Source: Pseudomonas sp. dw_612 (lineage in GTDB: Bacteria; Pseudomonadota; Gammaproteobacteria; Pseudomonadales; Pseudomonadaceae). From it: a DNA stretch of 64,000 nucleotides. Location of the stretch: positions 124,001 to 188,000 of the forward strand of contig NZ_JAAVVC010000005.1 in the NCBI RefSeq assembly GCF_018449725.1, in the 5' to 3' direction. Position 1 is the first letter of the stretch. Each line of letters opens with the position of its first letter. The position numbers and the translations under genes were made by a program. Of the stretch, positions 37,887 through 47,182 are shown piece after piece. The notes beneath the pieces are model-generated. The model was not told the DNA's origin. It saw nothing but the letters and a program-made list of their open reading frames with translations, and searched no databases.

Positions 37887-38456
37887 ATGACCGAACTGCT
37901 TCTTACGCTAATCAGCGCCGCCCTGATCAACAACCTCGTGTTGCAATGGCCGCTGGGCGTCGATCCGTTGTTGGGCTCAGAACAACGGCAGGTCCACGCA
38001 CTGGGCATTGCCACGGCGAGCCTGATGCTGATCGTCGGCACGCTCGGTTACGCGCTCTACCACTGGCTATTGCTGCCACTGGAGCTGACGGCCCTGCGCC
38101 TGTTTGTGTTCCTGCCGCTGAGCGTTTTGCTGATCGCCCCGCTGCTGAAGTGGCTGTCGCGATCTCTGCCAAAACTTACGTTCGAGGGCCTCTGGCCGTT
38201 GCTGCTGGGGAATGCCGGCATTCTAGGGCTGACCTTGCTCAACGCCCAGAACGAGAAGGGATTTCTCCACGCCATCACCTTGAGCCTCGGATCCGGGTTG
38301 GGTTTCTGGCTGGTGCTGAGTCTGTTCAACGATTTGAGCCAACGCACGCGTGATAACGATGTTCCCCTGCCCTTTCGTGGCTTGCCGATCCAATTGATCG
38401 GCGCCGGACTGATCGCAGTGGCCTTTCTCGGATTCAGTGGACTGATCAAAACATGA
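37887..38456 (+). CDS. rnfA: Rnf complex membrane subunit RnfA/RsxA, cysteine-free variant
   Basis: This 189-residue protein has six helices and clear RnfA landmarks ([43 protein letters not shown]). Typical RnfA carries one cysteine in FLGLCP and one in TTNCAVLG that, with two in RnfE, hold a [2Fe-2S] cluster in the membrane. Here those positions are D26 and A110, and the protein has no cysteine at all. It overlaps rnfB by 4 bp and starts the rnfABDGE operon. The family call is firm; function as a normal Rnf subunit is doubtful. Confidence 0.88.
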   Translation: MTELLLTLISAALINNLVLQWPLGVDPLLGSEQRQVHALGIATASLMLIVGTLGYALYHWLLLPLELTALRLFVFLPLSVLLIAPLLKWLSRSLPKLTFEGLWPLLLGNAGILGLTLLNAQNEKGFLHAITLSLGSGLGFWLVLSLFNDLSQRTRDNDVPLPFRGLPIQLIGAGLIAVAFLGFSGLIKT

Positions 38457-39664
38457 GTCTGATTCAACGCATCGACGCCCTCCTGCCCCAGACCCAATGC
38501 GGCAAGTGCGGCCACCCCGGATGCAAGCCCTACGCTGAAGGCATTGCCAGCGGCGAGTCGATCAACAAATGCCCGCCGGGCGGCAGCGAAACGATCGCTG
38601 CCCTCGCCGATCTGCTGAAAGTGCCGGTGCTGGAACTGGACGTCAGTCGCGGTTCGGCGCCGGCGCAAATTGCCTACATCCGCGAAGCCGAATGCATTGG
38701 CTGCACCAAGTGCATCCAGGCCTGCCCGGTGGATGCCATCGTTGGCGCGGCGAAACTGATGCACACCGTGATCGTCGATGAATGCACCGGTTGCGACCTG
38801 TGCGTGGCGCCGTGCCCGGTGGACTGCATCGAAATGCACCCGTTGCCGCTGGCCACGGTGCTACCGATTGTCGGTGGACTGGCGTTCAGCCTAGAAGAAC
38901 AAAGAGCCCGGGCGACCAAGCGCAATCGGGCGCGGCGTCGGTTCGAACAGCGCAACGCCCGACTGCAACGGGAAGAACAACAGCGAATCGCCGAGCGCCA
39001 GGCCCGTGTTCAACGGGCCGCACAACCCAGCGAAGTAACGGTCAATCCGGTGCAGGCCGCCCTTGAGCGCGTCCGCGCGCAGAAAGCAGCGACGGCTGAT
39101 GCGGCGTTGAAAAAAGCCAAGATCGACGTGGCGATGAGTCGGGCGCAATTGAACAAATCGCTCAAGGCGTTCGGGCATCCGCCGACGTTCGAGCAGCAGT
39201 CGCAACTGATCGTCCTGCAACAGCAGTTCGAAGCCGCTGAACAGGTACTGGCGCAACTGGAAAGCAGCACGCCACCAGCCCCGGCACCGGTCGCACCGGC
39301 GAAAGACGCCGAGCTGAAACGCGCAAAAATCCAGTTGGCCATGCGCCGCGCCGAGCTGAAAAAAGCGCAAACCAGTGAAGCCTCGGCGGATCAGATCGAA
39401 GCGTTAGAACTCGCGTTGAAAAACGCCGAACAGGCCTTGCACGAGGCGGAAGCGATCAGCGAGCAACCGTTGCCTGACTTGCAGCGCGTCGAAAAACGCC
39501 CGATCGACAGCCAACTTCGACAGCTGAAAACCGAATTGGCCTACGCCCGCGCGGACGTCAGCAAACTTGAACGTCACCCCGATACGCCTGCCGAGTTGAT
39601 GGACAAGGCCCGTGTCCGGCTGCAAGAAGCCGAACGTATGGTGGAGGCCTATGTCGCCCCTTGA
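38453..39664 (+). CDS. rnfB: Rnf complex ferredoxin subunit RnfB/RsxB with long C-terminal coiled-coil tail
   Basis: The 403-residue protein contains the RnfB Fe-S domain (C16, C19, C24, C40) and two 4Fe-4S ferredoxin motifs (C81-C91 and C111-C121). It starts directly at [19 protein letters not shown], so the usual N-terminal membrane anchor is missing. From residue 150 it continues as a charged helical tail with repeats near 220-270, 287-344 and 361-403 ([29 protein letters not shown]). Such repeats are normally found at the C-terminus of RnfC, which has no gene here. It overlaps rnfD by 14 bp. Confidence 0.9.
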   Translation: MSLIQRIDALLPQTQCGKCGHPGCKPYAEGIASGESINKCPPGGSETIAALADLLKVPVLELDVSRGSAPAQIAYIREAECIGCTKCIQACPVDAIVGAAKLMHTVIVDECTGCDLCVAPCPVDCIEMHPLPLATVLPIVGGLAFSLEEQRARATKRNRARRRFEQRNARLQREEQQRIAERQARVQRAAQPSEVTVNPVQAALERVRAQKAATADAALKKAKIDVAMSRAQLNKSLKAFGHPPTFEQQSQLIVLQQQFEAAEQVLAQLESSTPPAPAPVAPAKDAELKRAKIQLAMRRAELKKAQTSEASADQIEALELALKNAEQALHEAEAISEQPLPDLQRVEKRPIDSQLRQLKTELAYARADVSKLERHPDTPAELMDKARVRLQEAERMVEAYVAP

Positions 39665-40643
39665 ATCGGTAGACGAACGCCTTCAGCAGGCCATGAAGCT
39701 GGTATTGCTGGCTACCGTGCCGGGGATGCTGGTGTTGTTTTGGCTGTATGGCTGGGGCGTATTGATCAACCTGATTCTGACGGCGATGACGGCATTGGCC
39801 GTAGAAGCCGCGGTCCTGAAGCTGCGTCGGCGCGCCGTCAAGCCCACGCTGAGCGACGGCAGTGCCGTGGTCACCGCGACGCTGTTGGCGCTGGCCTTGC
39901 CGCCGTATTGCCCGTGGTGGCTGACGGTCAGTGCGGCCGCCGCCGCGCTGCTGTTCGGCAAGCACCTGTATGGCGGCGTCGGCAAGAACCCGTTCAACCC
40001 GGCGATGCTCGGTTTCGCCCTGGCACTGGTGACCTTCCCCCAACTGATGACCCATTGGCCGTCCTCCCATGGCATGGACTTGCTCGGCGGCCTTCAGCAG
40101 ATCTTCGGTTTCAGTTCAAGCCAGACGCCGGATGCCTGGGTCCAGGCCACGGCGCTGGACAGCCTGCGTATCAATAAAAGCCTGACCATGGATGAGCTGT
40201 TCGCCGGCAATTCGACCTTCGGCCATTTCGGCGGTCGCGGTGTGGAATGGGTCAATCTGGCGTTTCTGGCCGGTGGCGCCTTTCTGCTACAGCAACGGGT
40301 GTTTAGCTGGCATGCCCCGGTGGGCATGCTCGCCAGCCTGTTCATCATCAGCCTGTTGTGCTGGAACGGCTCGGGCTCGGACTCCCATGGTTCGCCACTG
40401 TTTCACCTGCTCACGGGGGCGAGCATGTTGGGCGCATTTTTTATCGTCACGGAGCCGGTGTCCGGCGCCAAAAGCCCTGGTGCCCGGCTGATGTTCGGCG
40501 CGGGCGTTGGACTGCTCACCTACCTGATTCGCACCTGGGGCGGCTACCCGGACGGCGTGGCATTTGCCGTGTTGCTGATGAACCTCTGCGTGCCGGCACT
40601 GGAACGGTTTGTCGCCGCACGACAGGAGCAAACAGCACCATGA
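39651..40643 (+). CDS. rnfD: Rnf complex subunit RnfD/RsxD
   Basis: A 330-residue integral membrane protein with about nine to ten helices, related to NqrB. Landmarks are [49 protein letters not shown] and [16 protein letters not shown]. The covalent-flavin threonine site appears as [11 protein letters not shown], where family members read xGATPLD, so the threonine is kept. ATG 39651 lies inside the rnfB end, with GGAGG 3 bases upstream. It overlaps rnfG by 4 bp. Confidence 0.9.
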   Translation: MSPLESVDERLQQAMKLVLLATVPGMLVLFWLYGWGVLINLILTAMTALAVEAAVLKLRRRAVKPTLSDGSAVVTATLLALALPPYCPWWLTVSAAAAALLFGKHLYGGVGKNPFNPAMLGFALALVTFPQLMTHWPSSHGMDLLGGLQQIFGFSSSQTPDAWVQATALDSLRINKSLTMDELFAGNSTFGHFGGRGVEWVNLAFLAGGAFLLQQRVFSWHAPVGMLASLFIISLLCWNGSGSDSHGSPLFHLLTGASMLGAFFIVTEPVSGAKSPGARLMFGAGVGLLTYLIRTWGGYPDGVAFAVLLMNLCVPALERFVAARQEQTAP

Positions 40644-41251
40644 ACCGGACAACCAGCGTTGCGACACTGGTGTTATTGGCCGGCCTGGGAATGGGCGTGA
40701 CCTTTCTTGTGCATCACACCAGCGCGGCGCGGATTGCCACTGAACAACGCTTGATCGATAGCCAAATGCTGCTGGATATGTTGCCGGCCGGCAGCTACGA
40801 CAACCAGCCGCTCGACCAGCCATTGGCCGTCGACAACATTGCGCTGGCCAACAGCACCTTGCTGGGGGGGTATCTGGCAACCCGGTCCAACCAACCCAGC
40901 GCCGTGTTGCTGCGCAGCCAGACCGTGGGTTACACCAGCACCATCGAGTTGCTGATCGCCATCGACGCCAACGGCAAACTGCTCGGTGTCAAAACCCTCA
41001 AGCAGGCGGAAACACCGGGCCTGGGCGGCCGTATCGCCGACTGGCCGAACGCCTGGCTGCACCTCTTCACCGGCAAATCGCGCACGGATCCCGCTGACAC
41101 TGGCTGGGCGCTGAAAAAGGATCAGGGGCAATTCGACCAAATGGCCGGGGCTACCACCACCTCAAGAGCCGTCATCAACGCCGTTCATGATGCGTTGCGC
41201 TACTTTGATGAACATCGGCAACAGTGGATCGGGAGCAGCGCCCATGAATAA
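40640..41251 (+). CDS. rnfG: Rnf complex FMN-carrying subunit RnfG/RsxG
   Basis: The 203-residue protein has one N-terminal helix (about 8-24) and a periplasmic FMN-binding domain. The ETPGLGGRI loop and the flavinylation motif MAGATTTSRAV (SGATxTS type) are intact, so FMN should be attached covalently by ApbE. It overlaps rnfD by 4 bp and rnfE by 8 bp. Retention of this site argues that the complex still moves electrons through flavins. Confidence 0.92.
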   Translation: MNRTTSVATLVLLAGLGMGVTFLVHHTSAARIATEQRLIDSQMLLDMLPAGSYDNQPLDQPLAVDNIALANSTLLGGYLATRSNQPSAVLLRSQTVGYTSTIELLIAIDANGKLLGVKTLKQAETPGLGGRIADWPNAWLHLFTGKSRTDPADTGWALKKDQGQFDQMAGATTTSRAVINAVHDALRYFDEHRQQWIGSSAHE

Positions 41252-41816
41252 GGCCTCTGTGCAGAACTCGCTGATGCTGGCGCCGCTGATCGGTGCCACC
41301 GATTCCCTGATGACCGCCCTGGGCCTGTGGTTGATGTTCGTGGCGGTGACGGCTACATATGGCGCGGGGATGGGCGCCTTGCGCACTCGACTCGTCTCGT
41401 GGACACGCGTGCCGGCCAGCGTTCTGCTGGCGGCCACGCTGACCAGTTGCGCCGAGCTCGCCGGGCAAGCCTGGTCACTGCAATGGCAGCAACATTTGGG
41501 GCTGTATGCCGGACTGATCGCCTTGCAATGCGTCGTGCTGGACCACAATGATTTTTTCCAGAGCCCTTGGCGTGATCGCTTGCGCCTGTGTGGCGTGTTC
41601 GGCGCGCTGCTGGTGGGCCTGGGCCTGCTGCGTGAGCTGATTGGCCATGGCACTGTTGGCGCGCATCTGTCCTGGCTGGCCGGTGGGCTGGACTGGCCCG
41701 GTTGGGTGCTGACCGCCGACGGTGGCGTGCGCCTGGCCACGTTGGCCCCCGGCGGATTTATTCTGCTGGGGCTGTTGATCGCTGCGAAACAAGCCTGGTT
41801 CCGCCCCTCAAACTGA
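41244..41816 (+). CDS. rnfE: Rnf complex membrane subunit RnfE/RsxE, variant
   Basis: This 190-residue six-helix protein is homologous to RnfA and NqrD. The first family cysteine (LGLCPLL) is A13 here (LMLAPLIGAT); the second (VTNCIVVG) is kept as C96 (IALQCVVLD). LLRELIGHGTV and LAPGGFILLGLLIAAK are typical. With RnfA lacking both cysteines, only one of four cluster ligands remains. Last gene of the rnf operon; nth follows after 25 bp. Confidence 0.88.
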   Translation: MNKASVQNSLMLAPLIGATDSLMTALGLWLMFVAVTATYGAGMGALRTRLVSWTRVPASVLLAATLTSCAELAGQAWSLQWQQHLGLYAGLIALQCVVLDHNDFFQSPWRDRLRLCGVFGALLVGLGLLRELIGHGTVGAHLSWLAGGLDWPGWVLTADGGVRLATLAPGGFILLGLLIAAKQAWFRPSN

Positions 41817-41841
41817 CCGCTTTCGAGGAAACGCATCACCC

Positions 41842-42480
41842 ATGAATGCCGCAAAACGTTACGAAATCTTCCGCAGGTTGCATGAAGACAACCCGGAACC
41901 GAAGACCGAACTGGCCTATTCCTCAGCGTTCGAACTGCTGATCTCGGTGATCCTGTCGGCGCAGTCCACCGATGTCGGCGTCAACAAAGCCACGGCAAAG
42001 CTCTACCCGGTGGCCAACACCCCGGCGGCGATCCATGCCTTGGGAGTCGAAGGGCTGACGGAATACATCAAGACCATCGGCCTGTTCAACAGCAAAGCCA
42101 AGAACGTGATCGAAACCTGTCGCCTGCTCGTGGAAAAACACGGCGGCGAAGTGCCGCAGACCCGCGAGGAGCTGGAGGCCTTGCCCGGTGTCGGCCGCAA
42201 GACCGCCAACGTAGTGCTCAATACGGCGTTCCGCCAGTTGACCATGGCCGTGGACACCCATATTTTCCGGGTCAGCAACCGCACCGGCATTGCTCCCGGC
42301 AAAAATGTGGTCGAAGTGGAAAACAAGCTGATGAAATTCGTGCCCAAGGAGTTTCTGCTCGATTCCCATCACTGGCTCATTCTTCACGGACGCTACGTGT
42401 GCCTGGCCCGCAAGCCCCGCTGCGGCAGTTGCCGGATCGAGGACTTGTGCGAATACAAGCAAAAGACCTCGGACGATTGA
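41842..42480 (+). CDS. nth: Endonuclease III
   Basis: A 212-residue DNA glycosylase/AP lyase for oxidised pyrimidines. The helix-hairpin-helix GVGRKTANVV with catalytic K120, the catalytic D138 in VDTHIFRVSNR and the C-terminal [4Fe-4S] cysteines (C-x6-C-x2-C-x5-C in CLARKPRCGSCRIEDLC) all match E. coli Nth numbering. It lies directly after rnfE, as in P. aeruginosa, and is probably cotranscribed. Confidence 0.98.
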   Translation: MNAAKRYEIFRRLHEDNPEPKTELAYSSAFELLISVILSAQSTDVGVNKATAKLYPVANTPAAIHALGVEGLTEYIKTIGLFNSKAKNVIETCRLLVEKHGGEVPQTREELEALPGVGRKTANVVLNTAFRQLTMAVDTHIFRVSNRTGIAPGKNVVEVENKLMKFVPKEFLLDSHHWLILHGRYVCLARKPRCGSCRIEDLCEYKQKTSDD

Positions 42481-42586
42481 TGCACTATTAGATTTATTGA
42501 TTTATCGATTGAAAAAATCTTTTTTACCCGCCGGGAGAATGTCGATATAAGGAGCGCCAAAGGCAGTCTTAGCCTGGAGTAACAAA

Positions 42587-42766
42587 ATGAGCACTGGCAA
42601 AGAGCAATTGGACGTAGAAGACGACTTCACCCCCGTTGAAGCCGATGACGCTGAACCGGTGGTTGAGGTGGCAAAAACCAACCTGAGCAAGCGCCGTACC
42701 ATCGACAATCTGCTGGAGGAGCGCCGACTGCAAAAGCAATTGGCCGATTACGATTTTGATCTATGA
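42587..42766 (+). CDS. PA3496-family small protein, 59 aa
   Basis: An ATG at 42587 with GGAG 7 bases upstream opens a 59-codon frame: an acidic, probably disordered N-terminal half (EDDFTPVEADDAEPVVEV) and a basic helical half (LSKRRTIDNLLEERRLQKQL). This matches the small PA3496-type proteins found after nth in Pseudomonas, sometimes called putative envelope-integrity proteins. A good terminator follows 5 bases after the stop. Function is not established. Confidence 0.8.
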   Translation: MSTGKEQLDVEDDFTPVEADDAEPVVEVAKTNLSKRRTIDNLLEERRLQKQLADYDFDL

Positions 42767-42771
42767 CACCT

Positions 42772-42798
42772 AAAAGCCTCCCGAAACGGAGGCTTTTT
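42772..42798 (+). terminator. Terminator of the PA3496-type gene
   Basis: AAAAGCCTCC, CGAAAC loop region, GGAGGCTTTTT. Confidence 0.88.
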
Positions 42799-42809
42799 AC
42801 TAGATGCCG

Positions 42810-43436
42810 TCAAACCAGGCCATTGCGCTGGGCCAGTTCGATCAAGTCCACCAGCGAGCGAGCGTTAAGCTTCAACAACAACCGGGTCTTGTAAGTGCTG
42901 ACGGTCTTGTTGCTGAGGAACATGCCATCGGCAATCTCCTTGTTTGTCTTTCCTCGAGCCAGTTGTTGCAACACCATCATTTCCCGTCCCGACAAACGAT
43001 CCACCATATCGGCTTCACTGGCATTACCCAGGCTGGACCGCACCGTATGCAAGGCTTGATTGGGAAAGTAGCTGTAGCCTGACAAGACTGCCTTGATAGC
43101 ACTGAGCAACTCAGTGAGGTCCTGTTGCTTGCAAACATAACCGGCGGCACCGGACTGCATGCAACGCATTGAAAAATGTCCCGGGGCCTGAGAGGTCAGC
43201 ACTAACACTTTCATAGGTAACGCGACCGATGTAAGGCGCGCGATGACTTCCAGGCCATCCAGTTTCGGGATGCCAATATCCAGAATGACAATATCCGGCA
43301 TTTGTTCTCGGGCAAGTTGTAATGCATCCACACCATTGTCTGTTTCTGCGATGACTTCGTAGCCATGACGTTCCATTAGCAAACGCACCGCAAGACGAAT
43401 GACAGGGTGATCATCCACGATCAGCACTTTATTCAT
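42810..43436 (-). CDS. Orphan NarL/FixJ-type response regulator (BvgA/EvgA-like)
   Basis: The 208-residue protein has a receiver domain (acidic VDDH at 8-10, phosphoacceptor D53 in IVILDIGIP, LTSQ and the CKQQ lysine) and a LuxR-type helix-turn-helix (LSGREMMVLQQLARGKTNKEIADGMFLSNKTVSTYKTRL region, about 145-185). The RSLVDLIELAQRNGLV end is like EvgA/BvgA. No sensor kinase is next to it. ATG 43436 (MNKVLIVDD) was chosen over a start four codons earlier. Confidence 0.88.
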   Translation of the reverse strand: MNKVLIVDDHPVIRLAVRLLMERHGYEVIAETDNGVDALQLAREQMPDIVILDIGIPKLDGLEVIARLTSVALPMKVLVLTSQAPGHFSMRCMQSGAAGYVCKQQDLTELLSAIKAVLSGYSYFPNQALHTVRSSLGNASEADMVDRLSGREMMVLQQLARGKTNKEIADGMFLSNKTVSTYKTRLLLKLNARSLVDLIELAQRNGLV

Positions 43437-43991
43437 GGGCAAGTCCAATTTTCGCTGTTCGAATTTTTAGAGCCCGCACAATAGCCTAGTCGTTTCACCC
43501 GTGGCATGCCGCTCCCACCGAGCACCCACACCGAGAGACATTCCCTACAAGCAACACGGATTAATCCTACAAAAATTCCTTGAATGTAATGCGCTTGAAA
43601 CGACGGGTTCTTCAGAGCGTTACGCTTTCACCTGCCTTATTTGTATCGACTTACAACCAATCCAGCGTATTACCGACAGCCCCACGACTAATCCAGCATC
43701 CATTGCCTACAGGCCCATGCTGAAAAGTAACTGATATTTTCAATATCAAGATCCATACCAGAAGCAGACCACAAAATATCTGTCCACACCTGAAAAAACG
43801 CAGTAAACACACAATAAAAACCTTGAAACAACAACACTCAACATATAAATACCCTGAGCACTACAGTGAATCTACATAATCACCATCCTTTACACAGAAC
43901 GGAGACTATTAGAAAACAGCATCAAGAACTTAAAACTCCACCAACACTTTAATTCACACGAGAAAAAGACATCATTTTATGAGCAAAGAAC
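43437..43991. other. AT-rich non-coding stretch
   Basis: This 555-bp region becomes markedly A-rich after about 43735, unlike the rest of the window. A 77-codon frame at 43501-43734 has atypical composition and no ribosome site. I see no repeat or tRNA. It probably came in together with the following orphan gene. Confidence 0.55.
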
Positions 43992-44651
43992 ATGAAAAAA
44001 CTCAAAAAAAGAATCTCCAACCCAATGACCATCATTGCTATATTTGCAGCACTCTCTGAAACATCCGCAGCGATCTCCCTGCCTTTTCTTGACAACGAAG
44101 AACGGGCAATCTATGTCTGGTTTTTGATCAGCTTTCCGTTTTACTTACTCTTTCTTTTTTTTCTCACGCTCAACTTCAATTATCGATCGCTCTACGCCCC
44201 CTCTGACTTTGATAAAGACAAGTACTTCATAAAAGTCATTGATCATGCCGAGCGCCCGCCCCCTCCCGGTCTTTCAACCAAAGTGAGAGGGTTTCGTTGC
44301 TGGTTCTGGAACGCGCAAGACCCGCCGACCCAAAACACCGTGCAACCAAACGCCTGGGTGCAACACAGCGTCGCGCTGCCGGGGCCGATGAAGGATTTGA
44401 GCATCATTGATACTCGCGTGACGAACACACCGGCGGACGTCACCAGCCTGATGGAGAAAATCCGCAAACCGCGCGGTCATCCCACGAAGGTGATCGTGTT
44501 TGTCGCATGCAACGAATCGGAGAAGTTACTGAAGGAAGGCGTGCTCAAGTGTTCGAAACACAAAAAGAAAGGCGCGTGCGAAACCTTTTGTGTTGTTTAC
44601 AACTTGAATTCACAGAGCGTGACGGTACTGGATCAGACGCTTGATGAGTAA
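43992..44651 (+). CDS. Orphan membrane protein: two N-terminal helices with YAPSDF motif plus unknown C-terminal domain
   Basis: The 219-residue protein has two transmembrane helices (about 11-31 and 40-62) followed by LYAPSDFDKDKYF (67-79), then a cytoplasmic region with a cysteine-rich basic segment (KCSKHKKKGACETFC, about 185-199). A similar two-helix, 'YAPSD' head occurs on varied tails in many bacterial proteins, as I recall, some in defence or signalling contexts; no known domain is recognisable in this tail. The first third of the gene is AT-rich with AGA, ATA and TTA codons, unlike its neighbours, which suggests transfer. The ribosome site is weak. Confidence 0.65.
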   Translation: MKKLKKRISNPMTIIAIFAALSETSAAISLPFLDNEERAIYVWFLISFPFYLLFLFFLTLNFNYRSLYAPSDFDKDKYFIKVIDHAERPPPPGLSTKVRGFRCWFWNAQDPPTQNTVQPNAWVQHSVALPGPMKDLSIIDTRVTNTPADVTSLMEKIRKPRGHPTKVIVFVACNESEKLLKEGVLKCSKHKKKGACETFCVVYNLNSQSVTVLDQTLDE

Positions 44652-44718
44652 TCAGGGAAAGACTAACTGACTGATGTGCAAAGAAAATTTAATGTTTGAG
44701 ATACCGCTTTTTTTGTTG

Positions 44719-44749
44719 AGTGGTGACCCTGTCGAACAGGGTCACCACT
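44719..44749 (-). terminator. 14-bp stem-loop after argG
   Basis: AGTGGTGACCCTGT and ACAGGGTCACCACT pair perfectly around CGA, 22 bases past the argG stop. A T-run lies on the far side for rightward transcription only, so it may act as a stability hairpin rather than a classic terminator. Confidence 0.55.
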
Positions 44750-44770
44750 TCAATTACCGCGGCAAAGATC

Positions 44771-45988
<1,218 letters not shown>

Positions 45989-46046
45989 GCCATCACTCCA
46001 CGGGGTTTACGGAAAGCCGTGAAGTCTACCGCTCATGCGCAATAAT

Positions 46047-46104
46047 TTACAGAGGCGCGACAGCTAATGACGACGAAGCGACAGATTATGTCGAACGAGC
46101 GACG
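46047..46104 (-). promoter_or_regulatory. Three ArgR half-sites at 21-bp spacing upstream of argG
   Basis: Read leftward, CGTCGC (46104), TGTCGC (46083) and TGTCGC (46062) start exactly 21 bases apart. The last is followed by eight bases and AA, fitting the Pseudomonas ArgR half-site TGTCGC-N8-AA in full; the other two end in CA. A TAAATT -10-like hexamer overlaps the last site. Confidence 0.7.
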
Positions 46105-46116
46105 ATTACAGCAGGT

Positions 46117-47025
46117 TCAGGAGGTCGTCGCCGCACCCGCAGAAGAGGCTGACTGAGGGGCCGGTTTCTCGGTGGGCGCAACCCGCTCAAGACGCACCGC
46201 GACCCGCCGATTCTTGGCCCGGTTGGCCGCATTGGTGTTCGGCGCAAGGGGGTAGCGTTCACCGTGGAAACGCATGGTGATCTGCGATTCCTGGATGCCA
46301 TTGGCCTTGAAGAAGTCCATCACCGCCAGTGCCCGGCGGCGTGACAGTTCGCGGTTGGTGAGGCGATTGCCGCTGTTATCGGAATGGCCATCGAGCTCGA
46401 TGTGATTGACCGTCGGATCGGCTTTGATGAACTCCAGCATGACCTGCAACTTGGCCTTGGCTTGGGGATCCAGATCGACACCTTCGCCGGGGAAACCGAC
46501 TTCCGACTGCTTCACCTGCTCGAAATTTTGCGGCAACAGCTTGGCCACGCAACCCTGATAGTCATTGAAGGCCTTGCTGAACTTGACCGGCAGCAGGCGA
46601 ACTTCAGACACCCGACCATCGCCCGAAGCGCGGCGAATGACCGGGCTGCGGCCGTCCATCAAACCACTGATCAGGCGTCCGGCCTGCACTTGCGAACTGT
46701 TGAACAGCACGTTGCCGCTGCCAATGTTCACCGAGCCCAGATTGATATCGCCACGCCCCGGTTGCCAGGGCGCGGCGGCCGCGAGCAGGGTCGCCGAACC
46801 GCCACCAATCATCGAGTTATAGGCTTTGAGGCGAAAAATCGCCTGCTCACCCGCGCGACGCACGAACTCGCCGGAACCGAAATCAGTAATCGGCTGGGTC
46901 AGTCGGCATTCGAATTTGTCACCTTCGACCGTCCACTCGATGCTCTCCAGACGGGTCTGGAAAGTGAGCGCCATCGCAGGAAGGCTGGCAAACACACTGA
47001 GCAAGGCTAAATAACGCTGGCGCAC
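46117..47025 (-). CDS. motY: MotY-like OmpA-family flagellar T-ring protein
   Basis: This 302-residue secreted protein has a signal peptide (LALLSVFASLPAMA), an N-terminal MotY domain (FQTRLESIEWTVEGDKFECRL and a disulfide-type cysteine pair) and a C-terminal OmpA peptidoglycan-binding domain with IELDGHSDNSGNRLTNRELS and NRAKNRRVAVRL. In Pseudomonas MotY is needed for the MotAB/MotCD stators. It lies between argG and pyrC, as PA3526 does. The start GTG 47025 has GGAG 6 bases upstream. Confidence 0.88.
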   Translation of the reverse strand: MRQRYLALLSVFASLPAMALTFQTRLESIEWTVEGDKFECRLTQPITDFGSGEFVRRAGEQAIFRLKAYNSMIGGGSATLLAAAAPWQPGRGDINLGSVNIGSGNVLFNSSQVQAGRLISGLMDGRSPVIRRASGDGRVSEVRLLPVKFSKAFNDYQGCVAKLLPQNFEQVKQSEVGFPGEGVDLDPQAKAKLQVMLEFIKADPTVNHIELDGHSDNSGNRLTNRELSRRRALAVMDFFKANGIQESQITMRFHGERYPLAPNTNAANRAKNRRVAVRLERVAPTEKPAPQSASSAGAATTS

Positions 47026-47182
47026 GGGAGGCTCCACTGGCTTCTACAACAAAAAGACCGACACATACGTTTACGGCATACCCAATGGATATCGGAAGCT
47101 TGCCGCAAAACTTGATAGCGAGTGCCTGAGAGAGTCTTTTCCGGTAGCATTCCCCTCAGTTTGACCCGCCTGGAATCCCCTC

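Noticed and set aside
37639..42841. A hidden or frameshifted rnfC
   Set aside because: The genes from rnfA to rnfE overlap or abut, and no stretch of about 1.3 kb is left; no frame shows RnfC motifs such as GGAGFP or its ferredoxin cysteines outside RnfB.
43501..43734. 77-codon plus-strand frame upstream of the orphan membrane gene
   Set aside because: No ribosome site, no domain and unusual composition.
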